Positions 51,601-63,600 of a stretch of DNA of 64,000 nt are shown here, in pieces. Each line of letters starts with the position of its first letter. Positions within the stretch are counted from its first letter, which is position 1. A model generated the notes under the pieces. It saw nothing but the letters and a program-made list of their open reading frames with translations, was not told the DNA's origin and did not search any database. The stretch lies in NCBI GenBank assembly GCA_034670405.1, contig JAXDDX010000004.1, positions 7,105,001 to 7,169,000 on the forward strand, written 5' to 3'. Origin of the DNA: Hoplostethus atlanticus (lineage: Eukaryota; Chordata; Actinopteri; Trachichthyiformes; Trachichthyidae). The position numbers and the translations under genes were made by a program.

Positions 51601-54116
51601 AGCCCCTCCTCCCCGACACAGGTCGAAACCAGAGTGTTGAAGCCTCCCTGGCGGAACTGACGCACCACCTAGAGAAGAAGTGAACAGCGTAAATAAAACT
51701 TTAAATGCAGACTTCTCTCTGTAAGCTGCTCTTGATAAGAAAATTCACAAAATGCCAAAATATCAATGTCCATATTAACATCATATGTTTTTTTTTATAT
51801 TGTTAATTATATGCTACTATTGTAAAGATGTCTGATAAATTGAGGCATATCTACCTCCAGCTGTTCCTTCTGGGTGAATCCTTTAACCCCTTTCCCTTGC
51901 TGACGTTTGGCCCATAAAAGTCATGACCTTGATCAGCGGTGCATGGCAGTTCAACATGGCCGCAATCTCCTGTATGCTCTCGCGAAATGATGAAAAGATC
52001 ATCACACGCGTGTTTACTTCCTGAGGTCTACTGACAGGCGGCAGGTCCTGACCCTAGAAATCAATGGGACAGAAGAGAGAGAGAGAGACTGGTGAAATCA
52101 TTGTGAGGAAATTCCTTGAGCAAATGGTAGCTTTTTTTTCAGGGTGTTTTGTTTAATTCAGATCCTGGAACACTTCGTACTGTGGTTAAGTGGATATGTT
52201 AAGTGTAAACAAACCCTGATCAAAATGAATCTTGGTCTCTGGTCCCAAGTTGATTTACGAGCAATAAATGTTATAAATACACTTTGTTCTGTCTTTGTCT
52301 GGACAGGTGCTTCCAAAATCTGTACAGTAAACTATTATCCTGAAACAGTGGACAGAAAAACCGTACTTAACCTCTTTTGCAGTTCCACTGTGTCGTTCAT
52401 GCCATGGTGTAAACACCAAGCTCAGAATAACCACTCTAAGTGGATGAGCCACAGCAAAGAACTGCTGTAATAAGCAAATCACCATTGTCGCGGGCGGAGC
52501 TCTCAGCCCACAGTCTGAAGTGCTGCAGCACCACCTCCTCCAGTTTCTGCAGTTTGGGATGACTGTAAATGAATGGCTCATCTGGACCTAGAAGTATTAA
52601 TGGTAGAGGATGTTAGTCAAGCAGGGGCTGTGAATTGATTCACAGCTTTGTTTTAAAGCACTTTTTTATCAAACAGAGGGTTTGTTTAGGGTTTGTGTAG
52701 TTATGCACCAGAGGGTACATATTATATAATATAGATAGATATTGCATATATATATTATATGGTATGAATGAGTGTTTTAGCACCAGCAGATGGCTTCAGA
52801 AAAATTGCTTCCATCTCCTGGTAAAGGTCCATGAAGGTAGGAGTCCTCTGCAGCTCATTCCTTGCCCTGGACATCTCTGACCATACACACAGAAACAAGC
52901 AATCATAAGAGAGTGATCACATCAAACATTTGTTTTTCAATTCAAACACAGAATATTACTGGCTGAGTGTGATGGAGGACTTGGGGTATGATAGGGCCTG
53001 TTTTCTGTATTCTACATTCAGGAGAAAGGTAGAGAATTTGTAGGAATTGGAAAGATACACACTTAAGGAAAGTGTTCCCTGTTACAGCCTAGCCAGCTGC
53101 GTGGATGAAGATGGTGGAATCAGTCAGGAATGCACTAAAAGCCTGGAGGTGAGGTAGCCTACCTCTGGATCCGTCCATGATGCCCTGGATGTAAAAGAAC
53201 AGCGACCGGAGCCCCATCTGAATCAGTAGTTCGTAGCCATGGTACAGGCTGATGCAAAGGGCAAAGTCCCCCTCCAACATTCCCTGCTGTGGACCCTGGA
53301 GACGACATGTTGCTGGACATGAACCAAGGTGGATTCAGACCCACTATAGTGTCTCACAAAACTTGGAGATATGGAAAATGACATTAAAGGCCAGGGAATC
53401 ACTACTGGGACCAGTTTTCATATGTGTTGATTGTACCAACTCTATGTAAGCAATAGATAGTGATAGATACATAGACAGATAGGACCAAGCCAAACTCTGT
53501 GTACAGTGAGACAACTGGTTATGATCACTGACTATGCATGATTTTGATGATGGTGAATCTACTTGCCAAATAAAAGTGAAACTGCTCACATACATATGTG
53601 AATGTGTAAACACATGCAGTTGCAACAGCCACACGATAAGACACATCATGACACCACACAGTGCTCTCTAGAATTGTTGGTACCATTGGTAACAATCTGA
53701 TAAAAAGGCTGTAAGTAAATCAACTATACAAGTTATTACCTTTATGTTTGTTTTTCTCAAATAATAATGTTAACTTTTTTTAAAATAAAGATCATCACAC
53801 ATTAAAACCAAACCAGTTAATTTTAAAGTTATCGCTCACTGCTTGTGTTATGTATAGAGCCCTTTTGGCTCATCTTTATTGGGGGTGCCAATAATTCTGG
53901 AGGGTTGTGTATCATATCATATAAGATAGTATAGCATACAGTATATCTATATTATCAAAATGCTTCATAGTGTAGAGTATATGCCTTGATGTGTGGTGGC
54001 GGGTTCTTGCGGAACTGTTCCCTGGCTAGGATGAGCTGGTATTTGGTGAGGGTCCGCAGGTCCTTATTGGCCATCGCCCGGTTCTGGACAAGACGAGAGG
54101 TAAACTTCTCCAGCAC
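41119..54116 (-). CDS. fancm: FANCM DNA translocase, 20 exons seen, N-terminal part missing, one exon frame-broken
   Basis: Exons 5' to 3': 53985-54116, 53163-53295, 52784-52876, 52483-52587, 51855-52053, 51462-51668, 50972-51212, 50675-50823, 49884-50048, 45656-47945, 45425-45513, 44750-44818, 44450-44569, 43793-43955, 43376-43482, 42693-43219, 42506-42599, 41991-42357, 41384-41678, 41119-41245; 5672 nt. FANCM remodels stalled forks and anchors the Fanconi core complex. Visible: insert region ([34 protein letters not shown]), helicase motif IV ([11 protein letters not shown]), V ([17 protein letters not shown]), VI ([12 protein letters not shown]), MHF-binding region ([14 protein letters not shown] to [14 protein letters not shown]), the RMI-binding MM2 motif ([19 protein letters not shown], about 46129-46206), an acidic linker, a degenerate ERCC4 nuclease domain ([16 protein letters not shown]) and the C-terminal helix-hairpin-helix. 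The first exon aligns near human residue 330; motifs I-III were not found upstream. Exon 51855-52053 has two surplus bases. Exon 53985-54116 ends at a GC donor. Confidence 0.93.
44849..44894. repeat. AC dinucleotide microsatellite
   Basis: About 23 AC units in a fancm intron, roughly 30 bases upstream (minus strand: preceding) of the exon 44750-44818 acceptor. Confidence 0.95.
47949..47988. repeat. AC microsatellite abutting the acceptor of fancm's largest exon
   Basis: About 20 AC units; on the minus strand this is (GT)n TTGTAG immediately before the first base of the 2290-nt exon at 47945. The usual polypyrimidine tract is replaced by the GT array. Confidence 0.95.
48644..48681. repeat. 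GA dinucleotide microsatellite
   Basis: About 19 GA units in a fancm intron. Confidence 0.95.
50552..50626. repeat. GATA tetranucleotide microsatellite with GACA variants
   Basis: About 18 GATA/GACA units in the fancm intron between exons 49884-50048 and 50675-50823, 50 bases from the latter. Confidence 0.95.
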
Positions 54117-55624
54117 CTGCCAGAGATGGTAACAGAGCAAACAGCTTAGAGATCACAGACATGCAGGCCTACATCAATAACGGGCCATTACCTTAGCTAA
54201 CATCCTGCAGATACAAAGCTGAAAAGTAGTATGTTCTTTTGCCTGCTCTAAAAAAACCTTGTGATCAATGTGTTTTGTGAAATGTGTTTTGTGAAAAGGT
54301 TTTATGAATAGATCTGACTTGTGATACACAGGCATTACGTAGATAGTCTGACAAAGATTGAAAGAGAGTCTTATTTCAACCACAGATACACAATAAAACT
54401 AAAAATGTGTTGAACTCTTTGTCCTCATTTCCTCGTAATAATGGGAAGAGAGTAGGAGGTAGTCTGTCAGCCAGACCAATTTAATGTTAATATCTATTCA
54501 CTACCACAGATTGATGCCACAGTGGGAGGCTGGATCATTACAATTTCCATTTCTTTTATAGGGAACTGCTGCTCTAGAAACAGAAAAGAATAAAGGGCTG
54601 CTCTGGTACCTTTTGTACAGTCGTTGGTGAAAAGATGAGATTGTGTAACAGAGGACAAATAAATGAAATCAAGTACCATGTGCAAAGAAAGCCTATGAGG
54701 TTATTTCTAAATAAACAGAATGTATATAAAGTCCTTTAGATCAATAGTTCCATACTTAATATAATAATAATAATACTATACATATAACACAAAGGCTTAG
54801 CTAGCCATTTCCAACACCCAGACACTCATGAGTGTCTCTAGAACTACAACTGATTGTAATTCAAAATTTGGGGACAGGATAGAAAACATAATTCTGTGGT
54901 TGTGAAAAGAAAATGGAAGCCGTTTCCCTCCCAGGCAGCGACATAAGCTGGTCTCTGCTGAGTCTCTGCCTGCTGCCGTGAGCTGAGGTGAAATGCGATT
55001 ACAGCACCTAACCCTCACCGAGGTTCTGACGACAAAAGCAATGGGTTAAGTAACAACCATTAATTCCACTGGCCTTTCAGCAAACATCAACAGCTATGTC
55101 ACCTAGGCCTAAAAGTGCTCTCCTGCCAGTGAAAGGAGCTCAGTCGTCGCAGCTCTGTCCATCTGGTTAGGATTGTGCCTCATCATATAAAAGGTTTCTA
55201 TTTCAAAATAGTCCACTTTACAATATGTCATAAGATCTGGGTTATTAGGAAATCGTCTGCCAACCAAAGCCTGGTCAAATAACCTGTAACCCTGTTTTAA
55301 TGAGATTAGAAAGAAAGATATTAGTAAAATAATAAAGTTTTTAGGTTCTATGTTAGGTTCTATGCTGTCTGGTGAGAATTTAAGATTTTACTGATTTCTG
55401 AGGATTTCACAACTAGGTCTGACTGACTGACTCCATCTGTGATCTTTTAAAGTCTTGATGAGCCTTGAAGTAATATATGAAGCTCCACATTACAGTGCTT
55501 TCAGATAACAACAACACGATCATAGGCCAGCAGATCTCTCATACAGGTGTAAAGACATCAAGTGACCTTGAGTGAACTTAACTCACCCTCCTAACAGCAA
55601 CTGCCTGCCTGCCTACACATCTTT
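54117..55624. other. sequence upstream of the first visible fancm exon, no exon found
   Basis: The region where the preceding fancm exons would be expected. No minus-strand frame resembling the helicase domain 1 (Walker A GLGKT or DEAH box) was recognised, and no other gene. Confidence 0.45.
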
Positions 55625-56193
55625 CGCTACACAGACAGTGCCCCGTCTTATCTGAACTCGTATTAACCTCACTCCCTTGAACATCATGTCCTAGTTCTAG
55701 GAACATTGATACATGATTTTAGATACATTGTCATTGTGGCGTATGTTATGGAAAATAATAATGTAAGTGTGTTTATAATATGCTTAAAGTATAAACTGCA
55801 ATAATATGTATGCATACGTATAGTCACAGCCAGTGGAAAGCTACTGTATGTTTCCTCTTTTCTCCTGTCCTGGCTGAAAGTTTGAAACAACTGTTGTATC
55901 GTTATGAAAGATGATTTTGCTGAGAAATGTCAAGGACACATCGAAGGTATCGAAGGACAAGTCGTAGGGAGTTGGGGCAGAATGTTCCAATTACGATAGA
56001 AAGTACTCCCTTTTCTGCCAGGTGTCTGTGCACTGCCTTGCTTCTTTGAATCTTCACTTATCTGCCTTGAACTATGTAGAGACAGTTACAGTCACGTGTA
56101 TAAATGTATCTGATGAACTGAATTGCTCATCTCATTCTGCATTCACCCTGGTGTGTGTAGTTTCAGCTCTGCTTGCAAGCATTAAAGACTAAA
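55625..56193. repeat. duplicated segment A, copy 1 (569 bp)
   Basis: This segment starts CGCTACACAGACAG and ends GCATTAAAGACTAAA. It recurs at 56971-57407 with one substitution and one 132-bp deletion. Features such as TATAAA near 56099 and ATTAAA near its end recall a long terminal repeat, but no TG...CA ends, target duplication or internal retroelement genes were found, so the origin is undecided. Confidence 0.9.
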
Positions 56194-56612
56194 GAGACTG
56201 CTTGAGCTGATCATCATCATTGCTTCCTGAGTCTAAAACAACTACGAAGAGACAGTTTTTCCTCTTCAGCCTACAAATTCAGATACGAACAAAATGATGA
56301 ATCAGACTATGTTCGTAGAAACGTTTGTACGATCAAATCTTATCTTACGCACGTTTCGTGAATGAAGCCCACTGAAGAGGTTTGCATGCAGCACACATGC
56401 AAAGCTTAGGTGACATGTTGCTTCACCACAGTTGCCAGGTGAACTGAGAGATGGCATCTGCCTTACGTGGTCTACATCTGTCTCATGGTATGCAGATGAA
56501 GCAGCAAAGGTAACTACAATCATGATAAGTATATGTTGCAATGTATGAATGTATCATGAGCACAATAATAACAATGATACTGTTATTACTACTGCTACCA
56601 TTACTGGTAACG

Positions 56613-56647
<35 letters not shown>
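56613..56647. repeat. ATA trinucleotide repeat
   Basis: About twelve ATA units between duplicated segments A copy 1 and B copy 1. Confidence 0.9.
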
Positions 56648-56781
56648 CTAGCAATAATATAATAGTCTACATGTTTTATCATGCTTGCTGTTATATGTCA
56701 TACTGACTGCAGGCAGTATTTCCACATGTGAGATGGTTAAACTTGCAGCTATACTGGGAGCTAAGGCATCTCTGTATGTTT

Positions 56782-56974
56782 TAGATTTTTAGATTTAATA
56801 GACTTGACACAGTGGAGAGTGACAGGAAAGATGGGAGAGAAGGGGATGCAGCGATGGTCTTGAGCTGGATTTAACACGTTCAGCCAGCCGGGTAACGAGG
56901 ATGACCCTGGCAGCAGAGTTATATCCTCAATTTGTAGTAGCAATTTGTCAAAAGGTTCTGCCATATTTCCCGCT
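56782..56974. repeat. duplicated segment B, copy 1 (193 bp)
   Basis: This segment starts TAGATTTTTAGATTT and ends ATTTCCCGCT. It recurs at 57418-57610 at the same length with two substitutions. Its last four bases, CGCT, are also the first four of segment A copy 2. On the minus strand it carries an open frame around MAEPFDKLLLQIEDITLLPG that I could not assign. Confidence 0.92.
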
Positions 56975-57407
56975 ACACAGACAGTGCCCCGTCTTATCTG
57001 AACTCGTATTAACCTCACTCCCTTGAACATCATGTCCTAGTTCTAGGAACATTGATACATGATTTTAGATACATTGTCATTGTGGCGTATGTTATGGAAA
57101 ATAATAATGTAAGTGTGTTTATAATATGCTTAAAGTATAAACTGCAATAATATGTATGCATACGTATAGTCACAGCCAGTGGAAAGCTACTGTATGTTTC
57201 CTCTTTTCTCCTGTCCTGGCTGAAAGTTTGAAACAACTGTTGTATCGTTATGAAAGATGATTTTGCTGAGAAATGTCAAGGACACATCGAAGGTATCGAA
57301 GGACAAGTCGTAGGGAGTTGGGGCAGAATGTTCCAATTGCTCATCTCATTCTACATTCACCCTGGTGTGTGTAGTTTCAGCTCTGCTTGCAAGCATTAAA
57401 GACTAAA
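56971..57407. repeat. duplicated segment A, copy 2 (437 bp, internally deleted)
   Basis: Identical to copy 1 apart from one G/A difference and loss of the 132 bp corresponding to 55993-56124. The deletion endpoints share the word AATT, pointing to a short-homology deletion. Confidence 0.92.
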
Positions 57408-57433
57408 TCTAAAAATCTAGATTTTTAGATTTA
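57404..57433. repeat. perfect 30-bp palindrome at the A/B junction
   Basis: Centred on CTAG at 57417-57420. The left arm TAAATCTAAAAATCT is the exact reverse complement of the right arm AGATTTTTAGATTTA. The right arm is the normal start of segment B; the left arm is a short inverted copy of it fused to the end of segment A copy 2. Confidence 0.95.
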
Positions 57434-57610
57434 ATAGACTTGACACAGTGGAGAGTGACAGGAAAGATGGGAGAGAAGGGGATGCAGCGATGGTCTTGAG
57501 CTGGATTTAACACGTTCAGCCAGCCGGGTAACGAGGATGACCCTGGCAGCAGAGTTATATCCTCAATTTGTAGGAGCAATTTGTCAAAAAGTTCTGCCAT
57601 ATTTCCCGCT
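57418..57610. repeat. duplicated segment B, copy 2 (193 bp)
   Basis: The same length as copy 1 with two substitutions; it continues into unique sequence (GCTAAAAGCC) after the shared CGCT. Confidence 0.92.
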
Positions 57611-60289
57611 GCTAAAAGCCTGTATATTTCACAGACTCTTTATCACGGATTCATCAAAGTGATAGATTACATTTCCTGTGCTCTGATGAGCAGGATGTAA
57701 AGGCTAGCTGGGTGGACTGCTCCAGAGTTATGTTGATTCCACCCTTTCAGACTCTTCAGGCAAAACAGTGAAAAATGACATACTCATTCCATTTCTCAGT
57801 TCATTAAATCAGTTCCCTCTTTGTTCTTCTGCTGAGCTAGCAGAAATGATCTTATAATTTCACAAACATGACACATATTCTTGCTGTCTTTCTATACACA
57901 ATAAAGATTAACATGGAAATACTGTTGTCAAGTTGCAGTGAGGAATTACCCTGGCAATCAATGTGTGAGGTGATTTTGGCCGATGTCAAGACAGTAGGCT
58001 ATATGCAGCATCATCTGTATGTATGTGAGCCCCATGGCTGTAACTCAATGCATCCCTAAGTGTCTTTATCAGTGTTTGTGCAGTTACTCCATCTTGTAGT
58101 GGCAGATCCAACTGTCTGTGTTACACACACACAAAAGCACACATGCACACGTGGCCAAGGTATTCAGCAGTTACTGGTTCAATGACAGTAGAGGGTCGGG
58201 GAGAGATAACAAACTGCTGGTTAACACTAGCTCAAACAAACACAAAACTTTAGCTTTCAGAATTTATGATTTGTCTGCAAATCATATTCTTTTAAAGATC
58301 TCTGTTAATATTTGATGTTTTTTATATGTTGATGTTGATGTTTCCTGCCACAAAAACTATTCTGCATGTGGCTATAATGTGCACAGAATTACAAAATAAA
58401 TAATTGCTAGGAAGGAAATGTATCAAATGCTTTCAAATGCTTATATACCACTTTAACGAATAACAGAGGACAAGCCCTGCAGCAGCAAGGCCACAAGACC
58501 AAATCTCTATTAAGGTAATTGACAGGAAGACCTGAATGGGGCAACGTGCACCCGATGGTCAGATCCAGATTATGAGATTACAGAGAGACAGATTAGTGGG
58601 GTCGCCTTGTCGTCTGGGTGGAATGTGGAGAGAAGTGTGACAGAATGTGTTTAGGACAACATGCAACCAGCTGATTGGTTGAGGAGCATGGAGCTAGGTG
58701 ATGTAGGCAGCTATTAATAACACAACCTATAGAAATGCACTCAAATGAACCTCATGCACTCATGCATGTCATGAGTGACATCACTGCTTCTAGGATAAGC
58801 AAGAAAAGAGAAAAAGCAACTCCAATGAGTTGTGGAGCATTTGAACCTGTTATATCATAACTGGTGAAACCCAACTGTTTCAGCAAGATTGCTTATTTGA
58901 TTTAGAGGGCTGTCATCCTAAAGTGCAGTACTTTAATCAAAAGGCAATCAATGTCTGGCTATTATGATCTAAACAGGAGGGGACAGACACAGTGAAACAC
59001 ACAACGGTGAGTGTATGAAGTCCTACTGTGTTCTGGGCAGTCTCCACCTCTCTAACATGCTGTGAACTGTATTGAAGAAGGGTACTCTCCATTGAGGTAG
59101 GCAGCCAGGCAGGCGACCTACGAAGAGCACTCCTTGTAGAGTGTGTGTGTGTCTGTATCAGTGTACAGTATGTGTAGGTGTGCTCCTCTGTGTACATTTG
59201 CATGGAGGCTCCACCGCAGACTACAAAGTTTTATATAATCTCCTCTCTACGTGCTAAATGAGGGATGCAGCATGGTGGCTGGCCGGTGCAGCAACATGGG
59301 TCAATATCCAAATCCTGCCTAGCCTGTCTCCGAGCACTCAGGTTCACGTTTATTATTATTATCGCTTGTTGCAAAATCCTGTCGACCAGCATCCACGTCA
59401 AGGGAAATTATTTTTTTTAAATGAACCATTAAGACAAATGGGCAATAACACAGCAGACAAGAAAAGCCTTCTTAAAACACCCTAACCTACAAAACCATTG
59501 ACAGAGCGCATGTTCAAAGAAGGCTTCAATGAAATGAAGTGTATAGTTCTTATAAAATGTATATTTTATGGTGTCTGCTCTCTCTACTACTGCTATACTA
59601 TACCTACAAAGACAGACACACACTCTCCTTCTACATCATTGCTCTGCCCTGTCCTGTTGACAATGCACTCATCAATTCATATAAAGGGTAAGTACAGTGT
59701 GTAAAACATAAATGACTGTCACATAGAACTCAAATGCATCCTATCTTTATTGTTGTGTAAATAGACACTGAATGGCGGGAAATAGATTATTGTCTGGACA
59801 AACCTTTTTATACTGGCACAGGCTAAATTTCTGAAAATTTCACTTGAACTGGATTTGGTTGACAATCACTAATGCAGCAAGTCTACTTCGGAAAGACTGT
59901 TTTAATTCATTCTGCCATAAAAGTACATTTACCAAACTGAACGAGTCTATTCGCTTGGGATGAATTCATGGTTTATAAAGCGGATAATCTGATGTAAAAG
60001 ACAATAAAAACGCACACCTGTGAAATGTGAATGCACTCAAAAAACACTATTCACACTGGAACTCAAGCGTCACTTTAGCTATACTGTTCAATGGCTCTGT
60101 TGTTTGGCAGAAGAACACAGTTTGATTAAAGTTTGACATATTACTTAAGTATATTCTGAAAACCACTGCCTCTTGGCGTATTGCTTGATCAAATGCCTGG
60201 ATTGGCTTTCTCGGGTATTTATTGCCCTGGCTGGAGGAGGGTGGGCCAGCAGGAGACCAGAGTGGCACGTGGTCCGCCTGCCTTTATAA
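57611..60289. other. intergenic region, no gene seen
   Basis: No recognised exon on either strand. There is scattered low-complexity CA/GT sequence near 58120-58150 and 59140-59200. Small open frames lack splice context and known domains. Confidence 0.5.
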
Positions 60290-60623
60290 ACATCGCATTC
60301 ACCATGGCAAGCCTCGCGCTCCGTATAGCACTGACGGACGAAGTTAATAGCGTCATCAAAATACCTAACAAATGTGACTCGTTTTAGTGATGCTTAAATG
60401 CGCCGGGAAAAGCCGCGTCCTGCCTGGTTTGTTGAGCGAGAAGTAGTTACTCTACTAATCCGGACTAACGTTAGACACAGAGTTCCAAAAAAAACAGATT
60501 CGCACCAAGACAAATCGTAAATTTCGGGGACTATTAGTAACTAATTTTAGTAACTGTTTTTAATCAAACGCCGGCATTTGCGACCTATCGCTTCGGTTAG
60601 TTACCAATTCCACAAACATCCTA
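60290..60623 (+). promoter_or_regulatory. putative promoter and 5'UTR of the unidentified plus-strand gene
   Basis: CpG dinucleotides become frequent here (GCGCCGGG, AGCCGCGTCC, CCGGACTAACG) and continue into the first coding exon, unlike the CpG-poor surroundings. A TATA-like CTTTATAAAC lies at 60282-60291. The region could also serve fancm on the opposite strand if its first exons were present, but none was found. Confidence 0.4.
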
Positions 60624-63600
60624 ATGGACCGCGGTGGTTGCCGATTAAATGGCGATGTTAACGGCCACGCGCATGGATCCCGTGCAGGGGTGATCACACT
60701 GGAAGACCTTCAGTCTTTCAACGAAGAACAACCGTTAGACCCGGGCAACGGGGGCCACGAAGGGGAGGGTGAGACGATGGAGGAGGAAGATGAGGATCGA
60801 TTGCTGCACTACTGGCAGGACGTAGCGAGGGGACACCAAGTGGACGTCCCTCAAGGTAAAACAAATATACAGTAGACAAAACATTTAGGGGGTCGACAAC
60901 ACACCGTTAGGTTTTTAATTTGGCGTATACTCCTAAGTAGTTCAGTCAAACATTACTGTGATGACTGCTACACCTTTCAGCAATGGAGCCGTTACAATGG
61001 AGCTTAAGACAGCTCAACATACCATAACAGAACACAATATAGGTGGAAATACAGTATAGCAGAGTGACTGGTCTGTGATCTATCCAAGAGTGTGGACAGG
61101 GAACACAGGGTTGAGCTGCTCAACATCCTTTGACCTGAAAGTCTTGACTATAGCATGGAACTGTCCTTAAGGCAAAGTCTCTCAAAGCATGAAATGTGCA
61201 TACACTCACTTTCTAAAATAGTCTGTACCATCTAATCTGCTATTTGCACTGTATGCTTTTTGGTTAAACACACACTTCTGAGTACAGCGGGAGGTGAATA
61301 GGCTTTATCAGGAAGAAGGTAATGGTAGTTAGGCTAGTACCTTACATTCATTGTAGAACAAATTATTATTACTAATATAACTTTTTTTAAATACAATTCC
61401 TCCACCTCACCTCACTGTAAACTTGGCTCTCATTGGCTGTTGGCAGTCTTCTCTCTTGGATTGAATCTGTGATACCCACACATTTCAGGACCCGCCCAGA
61501 AGACAGGTCATAATATTAAATGTGTTGGATATGATCAGGGCATCTCGAATCGGTGTAGTTAAGACTGAATTTGTGAACTCTTCACACTACCAGATAATCT
61601 GTTCAGATCATCACCTCCGACCAAGCCTCAGATTGGGGATTCCCCTCCTGATTGTCGGGATGTCCAAATATGTTGTTAATCGGCCAGATAATCCTCTGCT
61701 GCTACTGTAGGGTGTGCACACAACCAGAGCATTGTCAGTGAGAAAAATATGGAACTGCAAAAAGATGACTCCGTCAACTTCAATAGTTTGGGAGAAGGCT
61801 GAGATGGAACTACAGAGGCTAACTTGCGGTGTGTTTGGTGGTCCTACAAACGTCAATCGAGCTTCGTCTGACATGCCTCAATGCAATAGATAATAACTGA
61901 ATTTCCATTTTCAGGTGAACTATTCCTTTAAATTTCCTCAGCTCTCGCAGTATAAGCTAGTAACACTGTAAGGACGCCCTTCACAAACCACACACACTCT
62001 AATCCTAGTTCTTTGACTGCTGTAAACAAAGATGATATTGTTACTTGCAATATACTGTATGTTTACAGTGCCTCCTTGCAAAGAGGAACATCTGATACCT
62101 GATATGGATGCAGGCACCACCCAACCTGTACACAAGATGGAATGTCTTGTCCCAAATATGCAGGCCATGATTCTTCAAAGAGAGCACTCTTAAACAACTG
62201 TTGCATTACAACAAGTGATTTGTTTACACTACTGAATACAGAATGACCACCAACAAAGAGGCTTTCTTATGCTCCCTTCCTAATTATTGACATTACAAGT
62301 AGCAGGTACATTAGCACATCAAAGAAACTACTGACAAACTAAGGCCCTAACAGGGCCTAATACTGCCAATAACACAAACCCACTAACTGGCACTTCCTGG
62401 CATGCAGATTTGCTACCACACTAATCTATTGTCACAGTGAGGCATTTGAAAGTGTGTTTGAAGCTGATTGGTTTCAAACAAGTAGCCTACTTTAACCTAC
62501 TTTTTTGCTGACCATGTTTTTCTCAAGAGGAATAGGATTGTTCACAAAATAGGTTAGTCAACACGGCAGGCATTGCATGTACTGGTAGGCACAGACTGCT
62601 TTGGGAGTGCATGTACATGTTTATTATTAAATTATCCTCTAAGAAACGTGGCTTTGGGTTGAACTTAATCAAATCAGCGACCAAACATCCCCTGAACCAC
62701 AATAGTCTACAGTCTTGACAAATTCTAATGACTCTAATGACATGCTGTCCTTTACGGAGCTAGGCTACCCTGTAAAGGATTTATTAGTGGTACAGGTGTA
62801 GTTATAGCTAAAAGATGAGATAAAATAGCTAAAGTATGTGATTGGATCAGTCATAGATATACTACCCTCTCTCGTAAGTATAGATTGGAAACCCCAAGTG
62901 TGTTTGCGTTGACTGTTCTGCGTCAACACTGTGTGTCTTTAGAGGTGCTACTATAGAAACAGATGAATTTGCGTGTGTGTGTGTGGCATGTGTACCTGAC
63001 CATGGACTTGTTTACAGCTGTTTGTTAACTGTTCCACGTTAACTATTTTCAACAGCTAATTGCGTTGTGGCATTGTGTCATTGTACCTTGTATGTTAAAC
63101 AACAAAATTCCATTTTGGTCAGTGCCCTTATATAAAGTCACGGCTAAATAGGACTAAGCTACATTGTTACTACTCAAAAAGCCAGCAGCATTGACAGCCT
63201 GCTGTATTCCCGCCCTGTTAATACCAGTCTATAAGTGGCCTCAGGCAGCTTTAGCCTGTTGTCTCTCTCTCTGCGGCATCTTGGCACAGTGCCCTGCCCG
63301 TCTGCCAGGCCCGTAAAGATCCAGCCTTTTCTCACATAAACTACCAACACCACCTGTCAGCAGATCACTTAACTGGAGGATAGTTTGTGCAGGTTGGAGA
63401 GTGGAGTCTACTAGTGTAGATATAATGTGAATGGAATAAAGTTGGACTGAAGTACATGTATTCTGTGTGTATGGAAACATTGTTTCAGGGTCAGAGATAA
63501 CCATGTAGAACGAGCAGTGTGTAGTAAGACACAGACATGATTGCTTGTACATGCTTTGTGTTCATAGAAGGACAAACACAGCCAAAGTGTACTGGGCTTT

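Noticed and set aside
55625-56230. Segment A as a solo long terminal repeat of a retroelement
   Set aside because: TATAAA and ATTAAA are suggestive, but no TG...CA termini, target-site duplication or second flanking repeat could be found; left as an unclassified duplicated segment.
55684-57236. Identical 68-codon minus-strand frames at 55684-55890 and 57030-57236
   Set aside because: They are identical because the DNA segment was duplicated very recently, not through protein conservation; the amino-acid sequence resembles nothing and lacks splice context.
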